Part shown: one piece after another, positions 35,379-44,583 of the stretch | How the letters are laid out: every line of letters starts with the position of its first letter | How positions within the stretch are numbered: the stretch's first letter is position 1 | From: Prevotellaceae bacterium | Lineage (GTDB): Bacteria; Bacteroidota; Bacteroidia; Bacteroidales; Bacteroidaceae | Length of the DNA stretch: 64,000 bases | Reading direction: 5' to 3' | Assembly: GCA_031262785.1 (NCBI GenBank) | Contig: JAISHB010000081.1 | Span: 1-64,000 of the forward strand | Notes under the pieces: generated by a model | Database searches by the model: none | The model's input: the letters and a program-made list of their open reading frames with translations, nothing else | Told to the model about the DNA's origin: nothing | Translations under genes and position numbers: made by a program

Positions 35379-36623
35379 ATGAAAAGAATTGCCCTATTCT
35401 CCCTGCTCTGCATCCTTGCGTTAAGCACCGCCCTGCAGGCACAAAAAATCACCATCAAAACCGGCATCGAAGTGCTCAAAGAGGAGCGCTTCAAATGCCT
35501 CGAAGGAAAGCGCGTGGGTCTGATCACCAACCCCACCGGTGTAGACAACCAGATGCGCTCGACCATCGACATCCTCTACCAGGCGCCCAACGTCAACCTG
35601 GTGGCACTCTACGGCCCCGAACACGGGGTGCGCGGCGATGTGCACGCCGGTGACCACGTCACCGACCAGCGCGATGCCTCCACCGGCTTACCCGTCTACT
35701 CGCTCTACGGCAAGACGCGCAAGGCTACGCCCGAAATGCTCAAGGACATCGACGTACTGGTCTATGACATCCAGGACATCGGCTGCCGTTCGTTCACCTA
35801 CATCAGTACGATGGGTGTCTCCATGGAGGCCGCAGCCGAGAATGGTAAAGAGTTTGTCGTGCTCGACCGTCCCAACCCGTTGGGCGGGCTTAAGGTGGAA
35901 GGCAACCTGACCGAAGACGACTGTGTCTCGTTCGTCAGTCAATACCCCATACCCTACGTCTACGGCCTGACGTGCGGCGAGCTGGCGCTCCTGCTGAACG
36001 GCGAACGGTTGCTGGCGGGAAAGGTGCAGTGCAAGCTCCATGTGGTGGAGATGAAAGGGTGGAAACGCCGGATGGACTACACCCAGACCGGCCTGCAATG
36101 GGTTCCCTCTTCGCCCCACATCCCGCAGGCGCTAACCTCGTTCTTCTACCCGGTGAGTGGCATCCTGGGTGAGCTGGGGTATATGTCCATCGGCGTAGGC
36201 TATACCATCCCCTTTCAGATGTTTGCTACCCCCTGGATAGAGGCACACAAACTGGCCGATAGGCTGAACGCGTTGGACGTGCCCGGCGTGGAATTTCGTC
36301 CCATCTACCTCAAGCCTTTCTACTCGGTGGGACAGGGCGAGCAGCTGCAGGGCGTGCAAGTGCACATCATGGACCTGCAAGAGGCTCCACTGGCCGAAAT
36401 CCAGTTCTTGGTGATGCAGGAAACAGCCGCGCTCTATCCCGACCGTGCCGTCTTTGATCATGCCAACCAGAAGCGGTTTAGGATGTTCGACTTAGTTTCG
36501 GGTTCCAAGCAGATTCGCGCCCGTTTTTCCAAGCGCAACCGCTGGGAAGACATCCGCGACTACTGGTATAAGGATGTAGCGGCCTTCCGGGAGCTATCCA
36601 AGAAGTATTACCTATATAAATAA
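35379..36623 (+). CDS. namZ: Exo-beta-N-acetylmuramidase NamZ (DUF1343), copy 2
   Basis: A 414-residue second DUF1343/GH171 enzyme. Its signal peptide ends near residue 22 (ALQAQ). Motifs are NPTG (51-54), YGPEHGVRG (78-86), YDIQDIGCRSFTYI, LDRPNPLGG and a late YSVGQGEQLQG. It differs from copy 1 in signal sequence, in the C-terminal half and in length, so the two are old paralogues likely to prefer different glycan chains or peptide-bearing ends. It follows the AmpG-like gene by 10 bases, and the 23-bp array lies after its stop. Expected in the periplasm. Confidence 0.93.
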   Translation: MKRIALFSLLCILALSTALQAQKITIKTGIEVLKEERFKCLEGKRVGLITNPTGVDNQMRSTIDILYQAPNVNLVALYGPEHGVRGDVHAGDHVTDQRDASTGLPVYSLYGKTRKATPEMLKDIDVLVYDIQDIGCRSFTYISTMGVSMEAAAENGKEFVVLDRPNPLGGLKVEGNLTEDDCVSFVSQYPIPYVYGLTCGELALLLNGERLLAGKVQCKLHVVEMKGWKRRMDYTQTGLQWVPSSPHIPQALTSFFYPVSGILGELGYMSIGVGYTIPFQMFATPWIEAHKLADRLNALDVPGVEFRPIYLKPFYSVGQGEQLQGVQVHIMDLQEAPLAEIQFLVMQETAALYPDRAVFDHANQKRFRMFDLVSGSKQIRARFSKRNRWEDIRDYWYKDVAAFRELSKKYYLYK

Positions 36624-36657
36624 GGTGTCCCTCCCGGGGGTGGGTCAGACCAACCCG

Positions 36658-36864
36658 AGCGGTTAAGCCACCCTTAACCGCTCGGTTAAGTCACCCTTAA
36701 CCGCTCGGGTGACACACTCTCACCCGCTCGGGTGACACACTCTCACCCCCTCGGGTGACACACCCTCACCCGCTCGGGTGACACACTCTCACCCGCTCGG
36801 GTGACACACCCTCACCCGCTCGGGTGACACACCCTCACCCCCTCGGGTGACACACCGCCACCCG
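36658..36864. repeat. Tandem array of 23-bp hairpin units, nine copies
   Basis: Units start every 23 bp at 36658, 36681, 36704, 36727, 36750, 36773, 36796, 36819 and 36842. Each is an inverted repeat. The first two have arms CGGTTAAG/CTTAACCG, while the later ones have CGGGTGA/TCACCCG, so both arms changed together. The array ends 25 bases before the start of the dehydrogenase gene, so the hairpins would be in its leader or in the message joining it to namZ copy 2. Confidence 0.92.
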
Positions 36865-36889
36865 GGCAGTTACTTATAATAACCAAACG

Positions 36890-39754
36890 ATGAAAAAGGA
36901 AGATTTGTACCAAACGTTTCTGCGCCAAGCCCGGGAGATGATCCCGGCCGATCGCATCTACACCGACGAGCTTCGCCGCCTGACATGGGGCACGGACGCC
37001 GGATTCTACCGGCTGACCCCCCGCTTGGTGGTTCGCTCGAAGGATGAAGGCGAAGTCTCCGGACTGTTGCGCCTGGCTTCCCGGCTCGAACTGCCCGTTA
37101 CCTTCCGGGCGGCCGGCACCAGTTTGTCCGGACAGGCCGTCGGCGAAGGGATTCTCATCGTGGCCGGCAAGCACTGGGAACAATACCGTATCTCGCACAA
37201 CGGAGAAGTGGTAGCACTTCAGCCCGGCATTGTCGGGGAGCGCGTCAATCAGCTACTCGAGCCTTACGGCCGGTGCTTTGCGCCCGACCCGGCTTCCGTG
37301 AAGTCGAGTATGGTGGGAGGCATCGTGATTAACAATGCCTCGGGCATGAGCTGCGGCACGCACGCCAACAGCGACCGCGTGATGCTTTCGGCCCGCATGG
37401 TGCTGGCCGACGGCACGGTGTTAGACACCTCCGACGAACGCTCGCGTGCCTCGTTCACCGCCACCCATGCCGACCTGTTGGCCGGCATTGTGCGCCTGCG
37501 CGACCGGATAACGGGCGATGCCGCTCTTGTCGAGCGCATCCGCTACAAATACAGCATCAAGAACGTGGTGGGGCTGAACCTGTTGCCCTTCATCACCTAT
37601 CCCGACCCCTTCGACATCATCGCCCACCTGCTGGTAGGCTCCGAGGGCACGTTGGCCTTCCTCTCGGAGGTGACGATGAAGACCCTCGAAGTGCTGCCCT
37701 GCAAGGCCAGCGCCATGATCTACTTCGGCGGACTCCGGCAGGCCAGCGAGGCCGTACTCGCCCTGCGCGGCATGGAGCACAGCGCCGAGACGGTGACGGC
37801 TGCCGAGATGCTCGACTACAAATCACTCTCGTCGGTGGACGACGCCGTCTACCTGCAACACCGGGGCGAAACCACCGCCCTGCTGGTGGAGACACAGGCT
37901 CGCACCCCCGGGGAGTTACAGGCACATATCCAGGCCATCACCCGTGCGCTCGACACGCACCAAACGGTGGTGCCCATCCGCTTCACCGACCGCGTGCAGG
38001 AGTACGCCCCCTATTGGGCTATCCGCTCGGGTATCTTCCCGGCCGTGGGGGGCACACGCCCTCCGGGCACCACCTGTCTGATAGAGGATGTCTGCTTCCA
38101 CATCGACGATCTGCCCGAGGCCACCGTAGACATGCAGCAGCTGCTCGCCGCTCACGGATACACCGACGCCTGCATCTATGGCCATGCCCTGGAGGGCAAC
38201 TACCACTTCATCCTCAACCAGTCGTTTGCCGACCCTTCGGAGGTGGCACGCTACGAAGCCCTGATGGAGGATGTTAAACACCTTGTGGTCGACAAATACG
38301 ACGGCTCGCTCAAGGCCGAGCACGGTACCGGCCGCAACATGGCTCCCTTCGTGGCCTACGAGTGGGGCGAGCAGGCCTTCGGTATCATGAAGCAGATCAA
38401 AGAGCTGTTCGACCCCAAGGGTCTGCTCAATCCGGGGGTCATCTTCAACGACGACCCCACCTGCCACATCAAGCACCTCAAACCGCTGCCCCTGCTCTCG
38501 TTCGAGGAGGCTAACGAGGCCGACAAGTGTATCGAGTGCGGCTTCTGCGAGGTGAACTGTCTGTCGTGCGGATTCACCCTGTCGGCGCGGGGACGCATCG
38601 TGGCCTGGCGGGAAATATCCCGCCTGCGCCGCTCGCAAGACGACCCCGAACGCCTTGCCCTCTTGGAGAAGCAATACCGCTATCAGGGCAATGCCACCTG
38701 TGCGGGTGACGGCCTGTGTGCCACCTCTTGTCCGATGGGCATCGACACGGGCGACCTCACCCACCTCATCCGCCAAGAGTCGCTCCCCCAAGGGAGTGCA
38801 GGCTACCGGACAGGCGACTTTGCCGCCCGTCACTTCGCCGGTGTGAAGGGTGCGTTGCGCCCCCTGTTGGGACTGGCCGATGCCGCCCACTCGGTGCTCG
38901 GCACCCGCGCCATGACCGGCATCACCCACTCGTTGCACCGCGTGCTGGGCGTGCCGCAATGGAGCCAGGCCATGCCCAAGGCCTATCACCTGTCCAAACA
39001 GCGTGTTGCCGCTCACTCGGTTTCCTCCTCTCCCCTGCAAGTGGTCTACTTTCCCTCCTGCATCAACCAGACCATGGGCTTGCCCAAACACTCCCCCGTG
39101 AAGGAGCCGCTGGTCGACAAGATGCTTGCCCTGCTGCAGAAGGCAGGCTACGAGGTGCTTTTCCCCCAAGGCATGGAGAAGCTCTGCTGCGGCACCATCT
39201 GGGAGAGCAAGGGGATGCCCGACATTGCCGATGGTAAGAGCCGCGAACTCGAGGAGGCACTCTGGCAGGCCTCCGACCGGGGACGCATCCCCGTGCTCTG
39301 CGACCAGAGTCCCTGTCTGCACCGCATGCGTCAAACCATCGGGCGGATGAAGCTCTACGAACCGGCCGAGTTTATCGAGACCTTCTTAGTCGATAAGCTG
39401 CGGTTCACTCCCACCGACCGCCGCGTGGCACTGCATATCACCTGCTCGATGCGTAAGATGGGGTTGGCTGAGGTCATTGTACGGCTGGCCAAACGCTGCT
39501 CCACCCGGGTGTTCGTCCCCGCCGAGGTGGGCTGTTGCGGCTTTGCCGGCGACAAAGGTTTCACCCAGCCCGAGCTGAATGCCTATGCCCTGCGCAAGCT
39601 TCGGCCGCAAATCCAGGAGGAGGAGATTGCCGTGGGTTACTCCAATAGTCGAACCTGTGAGATCGGGCTGATGTTCAACTCCGGCATCCCCTACGTCTCC
39701 ATCGCCTACCTCGTAGACGAATGCACCACTCCCGTCACTACTCAAAAACAATAA
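36890..39754 (+). CDS. FAD-linked D-2-hydroxyacid (D-lactate-type) dehydrogenase with Fe-S and CCG domains
   Basis: A 954-residue protein with three parts. The FAD-binding domain contains FRAAGTSLSGQAVGEG and VVGLNLLPF, followed by a FAD-oxidase C-terminal domain (GSLKAEHGTGRNM). A ferredoxin-like part has two cluster motifs: CIECGFCEVNC (C547, C550, C553, C557) and a second starting at C604 (CAGDGLCATSCPMG). Two CCG-type domains follow, with EKLCCGTIW and VGCCGFAGDKGF. Homologues oxidise D-lactate, D-2-hydroxyglutarate or glycolate and pass electrons to the chain. MurQ, four genes on, releases D-lactate from MurNAc-6-phosphate, so D-lactate is the likely substrate here; that is inference. 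A hairpin array precedes the start. Confidence 0.88.
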   Translation: MKKEDLYQTFLRQAREMIPADRIYTDELRRLTWGTDAGFYRLTPRLVVRSKDEGEVSGLLRLASRLELPVTFRAAGTSLSGQAVGEGILIVAGKHWEQYRISHNGEVVALQPGIVGERVNQLLEPYGRCFAPDPASVKSSMVGGIVINNASGMSCGTHANSDRVMLSARMVLADGTVLDTSDERSRASFTATHADLLAGIVRLRDRITGDAALVERIRYKYSIKNVVGLNLLPFITYPDPFDIIAHLLVGSEGTLAFLSEVTMKTLEVLPCKASAMIYFGGLRQASEAVLALRGMEHSAETVTAAEMLDYKSLSSVDDAVYLQHRGETTALLVETQARTPGELQAHIQAITRALDTHQTVVPIRFTDRVQEYAPYWAIRSGIFPAVGGTRPPGTTCLIEDVCFHIDDLPEATVDMQQLLAAHGYTDACIYGHALEGNYHFILNQSFADPSEVARYEALMEDVKHLVVDKYDGSLKAEHGTGRNMAPFVAYEWGEQAFGIMKQIKELFDPKGLLNPGVIFNDDPTCHIKHLKPLPLLSFEEANEADKCIECGFCEVNCLSCGFTLSARGRIVAWREISRLRRSQDDPERLALLEKQYRYQGNATCAGDGLCATSCPMGIDTGDLTHLIRQESLPQGSAGYRTGDFAARHFAGVKGALRPLLGLADAAHSVLGTRAMTGITHSLHRVLGVPQWSQAMPKAYHLSKQRVAAHSVSSSPLQVVYFPSCINQTMGLPKHSPVKEPLVDKMLALLQKAGYEVLFPQGMEKLCCGTIWESKGMPDIADGKSRELEEALWQASDRGRIPVLCDQSPCLHRMRQTIGRMKLYEPAEFIETFLVDKLRFTPTDRRVALHITCSMRKMGLAEVIVRLAKRCSTRVFVPAEVGCCGFAGDKGFTQPELNAYALRKLRPQIQEEEIAVGYSNSRTCEIGLMFNSGIPYVSIAYLVDECTTPVTTQKQ

Positions 39755-39758
39755 GCTA

Positions 39759-40928
39759 ATGAACCAAGCATCTTCAAGTAAACGCCTGCTTGCCCTCGAC
39801 ATCCTGCGGGGCATCACCATCGCAGGCATGATTATGGTAAACAACCCCGGCACGTGGAAACACATCTACGCCCCGCTGGAACATGCCGAGTGGATCGGAT
39901 TGACCCCCACCGACCTGGTGTTTCCCTTCTTTATGTTCATCATGGGTATCTCGACCTACATCTCCCTGCGCAAGTATCACTTCCTCTTTAGCTACGAGGC
40001 GGTGCGCAAGATAGTGAAGCGCACCCTTGTGATCTTTGTGATCGGACTGGCCATCGGCTGGTTCTCGCGCTTCTGCCACTACTGGGCATCGCCCACCGAG
40101 GGCATCGGCTTCTTCGGACAACTCTACGAGGCCGTGTGGAGTTTCCCCCGCACCCGCATACTGGGTGTGATGCAACGACTGGCTCTCTGCTACGGTATCA
40201 CAGCCCTGGTAGCACTCACCATGAAGCACCGATACATTCCCTACCTGATTGCCGCCCTGCTGGTGGGATACCTTGTTATCCTTATCACGGGCAACGGATA
40301 TGTCTACGGCGAGACCAACATCCTGTCGATTGTAGACCGTGCCATCCTCACCCCCGCACACATGTATAAAGATAACGGTATCGACCCCGAGGGACTACTA
40401 AGCACCATTCCCGCCGTCGCCCACGTACTGCTGGGCTTCTGCGTGGGACGTATGATGCTGGCCGACCGCAAGGAAGGGAACCGTGAGCAGACGCTTAACT
40501 CACACCTTATCAAGCTCTTCCTGGTGGGCACCATTCTTGCCTTTGCCGGCGGACTGCTCATCTACGGCATCCCCATCAGCAAGAAGATATGGTCGCCCAC
40601 GTTTGTGCTGGTGACCTGCGGATTGGCCTCCAGCTTCCTGGCGCTGCTCATCTGGATTATCGACGTCAAAGGCTACAAACGCTGGAGTCGTTTCTTCGAG
40701 GCATTCGGTATCAACCCGCTCTTCATGTATGTGTTGGGTGGTGTGCTGAGTATCTTGCTGGGAAGCATACAGATAGGTGGCGTCAGCATCCACGCACTGG
40801 TCTACAACTGGCTGGCTTCGTTCATGGATGCCACCTTGGCCTCGCTGGTCTATGCCTTGCTGTTTGTGGGCTTGAACTGGTGCATAGGCTACCAACTCTA
40901 TCGCAAGAGAATATATATCAAGATATAA
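39759..40928 (+). CDS. DUF5009/HGSNAT-like membrane acyltransferase
   Basis: A 389-residue multi-pass membrane protein of the DUF5009/COG4299 group, related to heparan-alpha-glucosaminide N-acetyltransferase. The opening KRLLALDILRGITIAGMIMV and the FPFFMFIMGIS segment are characteristic, and about ten membrane segments follow. Relatives move an acetyl group from cytoplasmic acetyl-CoA to an amino sugar on the other side of the membrane, so this protein could re-acetylate glucosamine units of wall fragments before NamZ or uptake; this is inference. It starts 4 bases after the dehydrogenase stop and is followed after 17 bases by the kinase. Confidence 0.82.
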   Translation: MNQASSSKRLLALDILRGITIAGMIMVNNPGTWKHIYAPLEHAEWIGLTPTDLVFPFFMFIMGISTYISLRKYHFLFSYEAVRKIVKRTLVIFVIGLAIGWFSRFCHYWASPTEGIGFFGQLYEAVWSFPRTRILGVMQRLALCYGITALVALTMKHRYIPYLIAALLVGYLVILITGNGYVYGETNILSIVDRAILTPAHMYKDNGIDPEGLLSTIPAVAHVLLGFCVGRMMLADRKEGNREQTLNSHLIKLFLVGTILAFAGGLLIYGIPISKKIWSPTFVLVTCGLASSFLALLIWIIDVKGYKRWSRFFEAFGINPLFMYVLGGVLSILLGSIQIGGVSIHALVYNWLASFMDATLASLVYALLFVGLNWCIGYQLYRKRIYIKI

Positions 40929-40945
40929 TTTAACGACATAGCATT

Positions 40946-41791
40946 ATGAAACTCTTAATCGCAGACAGCGGTTCCACCAAAACAGATTGGTGCGTTGTCG
41001 AAAACGGAACGCCCGTGCAGCGTGTGAATACGAAAGGCACAAATCCGTTCTTCCAAACCGAAGATGAAATTAGTCACGAACTCTCAACGGCACTACTACC
41101 CGAACTACCGTCGACCCGCTTCGATGCCGTCTACTTCTACGGAGCAGGATGTGCCTTCCCCGACAAGATAGCGATTGTGCACTCCGTGCTGAGTCGCCAT
41201 CTGCAGGTGAGCGGCAACATCGAAGTGGGAAGCGACATGTTGGCAGCCGCCCGTGCCCTCTGTGGACACGATGCCGGCATTGCCTGCATCTTGGGTACCG
41301 GTAGTAACTCGTGCTACTACAACGGAAGAGAGATCACCGCCAACGTATCGCCGCTGGGTTATATATTGGGTGATGAAGGCAGTGGCGCCTATCTGGGTAA
41401 GATGTTGGTGGGTGACATCCTGAAGAACCAAACCTCGGCGGAGCTGAAAGAGAAGTTCCTGCAGCAGTTCGGACTGGAGCCGGGTGATATCATCGACCGT
41501 GTCTACCGTAAGCCGTTCCCCAACCGCTTTTTGGCCAGCCTGTCACCCTTCTTGCTGCAGAACATCGGAATGCCCGAGATGCGTGCCGTGGTCATCAACG
41601 GATTCACGGCCTTCCTCAAACGCAATGTGATGCAGTACAACGACTATCAGCGCTACACCGTCGGGTTTGTCGGCTCCATTGCCTTCTACTACAAGGAACT
41701 GCTCACCGAAGCCGCCAACGCCGTGGGCATACAAGTAGGCCGCATCATTCAAAGCCCGATGGAGGGTCTTATTTTATACCACAACGCCTGA
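40946..41791 (+). CDS. murK: Amino-sugar kinase of the BadF/BadG family, MurK-like
   Basis: A 281-residue ASKHA-fold kinase. The phosphate-binding DSGSTKTDW is at 6-14, with ACILGTGSNSC and LGDEGSGAYLGK further on. Such kinases phosphorylate GlcNAc or MurNAc at position 6. It is directly followed by murQ, and in Tannerella forsythia a kinase of this family in the same place is a MurNAc kinase (MurK), so MurNAc-6-phosphate is the expected product. The glucosamine kinase role cannot be excluded from sequence. Cytoplasmic. Confidence 0.85.
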   Translation: MKLLIADSGSTKTDWCVVENGTPVQRVNTKGTNPFFQTEDEISHELSTALLPELPSTRFDAVYFYGAGCAFPDKIAIVHSVLSRHLQVSGNIEVGSDMLAAARALCGHDAGIACILGTGSNSCYYNGREITANVSPLGYILGDEGSGAYLGKMLVGDILKNQTSAELKEKFLQQFGLEPGDIIDRVYRKPFPNRFLASLSPFLLQNIGMPEMRAVVINGFTAFLKRNVMQYNDYQRYTVGFVGSIAFYYKELLTEAANAVGIQVGRIIQSPMEGLILYHNA

Positions 41792-41828
41792 GGAAGGGCG
41801 CATTACTCACTCACCCAATTCCAATCAA

Positions 41829-42638
41829 ATGTTCATTAAAATATCGGAGCAACCCTCGCTCTACAACGACCTCGAGAAGAAGCCTGTCCGTGAACTGCTC
41901 GAGGACATCAACACCGAAGACCAGAAAGTGGCACTGGCCGTGCGCAAAGCCATCCCGCAAATCGAGAAGCTGGTCAATGAAATCGTTCCCCGCATGAAGC
42001 AGGGCGGCCGCATCTTCTACATGGGTGCCGGTACCAGCGGACGGCTGGGCGTACTCGATGCCTCTGAAATCCCTCCCACCTTCGGCATGCCCAACACCTT
42101 GGTGATCGGTCTGATTGCCGGGGGCGACACCGCCCTGCGTAACCCCGTGGAGAATGCCGAAGACGATACCGCCCGCGGCTGGGAAGAGCTGGTGGAACGC
42201 AACATCAGCCACAAAGACGTGGTAGTGGGCATCGCTGCCTCGGGCACCACCCCCTATGTGATTGGTGCGCTCCAGGAGGCACGCGAACACGGCATCCTCA
42301 CGGCCTGCATCACCAGCAATCCCGACAGCCCCATGGCCGCCGCTTCGGACATCCCCATCGAGATGATTGTAGGTCCCGAATATGTGACCGGCAGCAGTCG
42401 CATGAAGTCGGGCACCGGCCAGAAGATGATTCTCAACATGATCACCACCTCGGTGATGATACAGCTGGGGCGCGTCAAGGGCAACAAGATGGTCAACATG
42501 CAGCTCAGCAACCAGAAGCTGGTAGACCGCGGCACCCGCATGATTGTCGAAGAGCTGGGACTCGACTACGGCAAGGCCAAAGCCCTGCTCTTGATGCACG
42601 GCTCGGTGAAGAAGGCGGTGGATGCCTATCGGGGATGA
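41829..42638 (+). CDS. murQ: N-acetylmuramic acid 6-phosphate etherase
   Basis: A 269-residue SIS-domain lyase that removes D-lactate from MurNAc-6-phosphate, giving GlcNAc-6-phosphate. The signature GAGTSGRLGVLDASE is followed by PPTFG, and the two catalytic acids expected from the E. coli enzyme align with E80 and E111 (NPVENAED). It is about 30 residues shorter than the E. coli protein at the C-terminus, lacking most of the UBA-like tail, as in other Bacteroidota forms. It comes 37 bases after murK. Its two products point to the adjacent D-lactate-type dehydrogenase and to amino-sugar catabolism. Cytoplasmic. Confidence 0.95.
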   Translation: MFIKISEQPSLYNDLEKKPVRELLEDINTEDQKVALAVRKAIPQIEKLVNEIVPRMKQGGRIFYMGAGTSGRLGVLDASEIPPTFGMPNTLVIGLIAGGDTALRNPVENAEDDTARGWEELVERNISHKDVVVGIAASGTTPYVIGALQEAREHGILTACITSNPDSPMAAASDIPIEMIVGPEYVTGSSRMKSGTGQKMILNMITTSVMIQLGRVKGNKMVNMQLSNQKLVDRGTRMIVEELGLDYGKAKALLLMHGSVKKAVDAYRG

Positions 42639-42698
42639 ATCCCATCCCATCCTTGTGATGATTCGTAAGCTAACAATATTGTAAATCATTGAAAGACC

Positions 42699-44564
42699 AT
42701 GAAACAGATTCTTTCTTTTCTTACCCTCGCCCTGCTTGCCCTGCAAGCCGGTGCGCAACCGTTGCAACGGGTAGCCCCCGAAGAGGTGGGCATGAGTTCC
42801 CGTCACCTACTGTATGCCGACCAGGCCATTGAGCGAGCCATTGCTCAAGACGGCATCCCCGGTGCCGTGTTGGCCGTGGTTCGTCACGGCAAGATGGCCT
42901 ACCTGAAAGCCTACGGCAACAAGCGGGTCTATCCCGACAAAGAGCCGATGAGTGTCAACACCATCTTCGATATGGCCTCGTGCAGCAAGCCCATGGGCAC
43001 AGCCATGAGCGTACACGTGTTGGCCGAACGCGGACTGATTCGCCTCGTCGACCCGGTGGGCCGCTACATCCCCGGCTTCCGCGGATGGGTTAGCAAAGAC
43101 GGCAAACGCCGCCGCTCCATTCGGGTGGTCGACCTGCTGACACACACCTCCGGCCTGCCTCCCTATGCGCCGGCCGCCGAGCTGCAGAAGCAGTACGGCA
43201 GTCCGGCACCCGACAGCCTGATGGCCTACATCAGCCGTTGCCGCCGCGACTTCGAGCCGCAGACCGACTTCCAATACAGCTGCCTCAACTACATCACCCT
43301 GCAACACATCGTGGAGAAGGTCAGCGGCATGTCGCTCCGTGACTTTGCCCGCCAGAATGTCTTCGGCGTGCTGGGCATGAACCACACCGACTACCTGCCC
43401 TGCCGGTTAGATGAGTCGGGCAACTGGGTGAACACCGCCGATGCCGTCTGGGCTTCCTCCACCCAGGGCGACTGGCACAACCTGATTGCCCCCACCGAAC
43501 TGCAGCCCAACGGGCAAGTGCTCTGCGGGCAGGTACACGACCCGCTGGCACGCATCCTCAACGGCGGCATCTCGGGCAATGCAGGCGTCTTCTCGTCGGC
43601 CGACGACATTGCCGTGCTCTGTGCCGCCCTGCTCAACGGCGGTGAATGGAACGGTCACCGCGTGCTCAGCCCGCTGGCCGTCAAGGCTATGCGCACCGTG
43701 CCCCGCGCCACGGCCGAGCTGGGACGCACGCTGGGATGGGACAGCTACAGCGCCTACGCCTCGAACAACGGCGACTACTTCGGGCCGAACACCTTCGGAC
43801 ACACCGGCTACACCGGCACCTCCATCATCATCGACCCCGACAACGACACCGCCGTCATCCTGCTGGTCAATGCCGTACATCCCAAAGACGAACACAGCAT
43901 GGTGCGCACCCGCTCGCTGGTGGCCAACGCCGTGGCCGGAGCCATCTTTCCGCCCGAGCGCACCTACTTTGCGCACTACTACAAACGCCTGCTACAGTTC
44001 ATGGACGAACCGGCCATCACCTCGAAAGACATTGTGATGCTGGGCAATAGCATCACCCAGGGAGGCCGCGACTGGAACGAACGCATCGGAAAGAGCAAGA
44101 AGCACTTGGTCAATCGCGGCATCAGCGGCGACATCGCCCTGGGTGTGTACGACCGGCTCCACCAGATACTCCCCGCCCATCCCGCCAAGCTCTTTCTGAT
44201 GATCGGCATTAACGACGTGGCGCACAACCTCACCTCCGACAGCATCGTCACCGACATCCGCCGCATCCTCGAGCGCGTTCAAACCGAATCGCCCCAGACG
44301 AAGGTCTACCTGCAGAGCCTGCTGCCCATCGACGAGAGCTTCAACCGCTACAAGTCGCTCACCGGCAAGACCGACCTGGTGCCCGAAATCAACGCCAAGC
44401 TCGAGACGCTGGCCGACGAGCTGAAGATAAAATACATCGACCTCTTCCCGCTCTTCACCCTCAAAGAGAGCAACGTGATGCGCAAGGAGCTGACCACCGA
44501 CGGCCTGCACCTGAACGAAGAGGGCTATAAGGTGTGGGTAAAGACGCTCAAGAAGAACCTTTAG
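42699..44564 (+). CDS. Secreted serine beta-lactamase-like hydrolase fused to an SGNH hydrolase
   Basis: A 621-residue protein with a signal peptide (SFLTLALLALQAGAQ). Residues about 25-430 are a class C beta-lactamase/DD-peptidase fold: SxxK as S94-C-S-K97, then YSCLNYITLQHIVEKVSG at the Y-x-N site (the usual Asn is Cys here), and HTG in FGHTGYTGTS. From about 440 an SGNH/GDSL domain begins with MLGNSITQGG and contains MIGINDVAHN and a late DGLHLNEEGY. The two parts could be a peptidase or esterase plus a deacetylase acting on wall fragments. It closes the salvage region and is followed by the dispersed palindrome. Resistance to beta-lactams is not implied. Confidence 0.85.
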   Translation: MKQILSFLTLALLALQAGAQPLQRVAPEEVGMSSRHLLYADQAIERAIAQDGIPGAVLAVVRHGKMAYLKAYGNKRVYPDKEPMSVNTIFDMASCSKPMGTAMSVHVLAERGLIRLVDPVGRYIPGFRGWVSKDGKRRRSIRVVDLLTHTSGLPPYAPAAELQKQYGSPAPDSLMAYISRCRRDFEPQTDFQYSCLNYITLQHIVEKVSGMSLRDFARQNVFGVLGMNHTDYLPCRLDESGNWVNTADAVWASSTQGDWHNLIAPTELQPNGQVLCGQVHDPLARILNGGISGNAGVFSSADDIAVLCAALLNGGEWNGHRVLSPLAVKAMRTVPRATAELGRTLGWDSYSAYASNNGDYFGPNTFGHTGYTGTSIIIDPDNDTAVILLVNAVHPKDEHSMVRTRSLVANAVAGAIFPPERTYFAHYYKRLLQFMDEPAITSKDIVMLGNSITQGGRDWNERIGKSKKHLVNRGISGDIALGVYDRLHQILPAHPAKLFLMIGINDVAHNLTSDSIVTDIRRILERVQTESPQTKVYLQSLLPIDESFNRYKSLTGKTDLVPEINAKLETLADELKIKYIDLFPLFTLKESNVMRKELTTDGLHLNEEGYKVWVKTLKKNL

Positions 44565-44583
44565 ATAAGTCACAACCTCACCC

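Noticed and set aside
36658-36864. CRISPR array
   Set aside because: The 23-bp units are directly contiguous with no unique spacers, and no cas genes are near. The same applies to the other arrays in the window.
37916-39334. A 472-codon open frame antisense to the FAD/Fe-S dehydrogenase
   Set aside because: It is the shadow of a gene with clear FAD, Fe-S and CCG motifs, and its translation is low-complexity in His and Gly.
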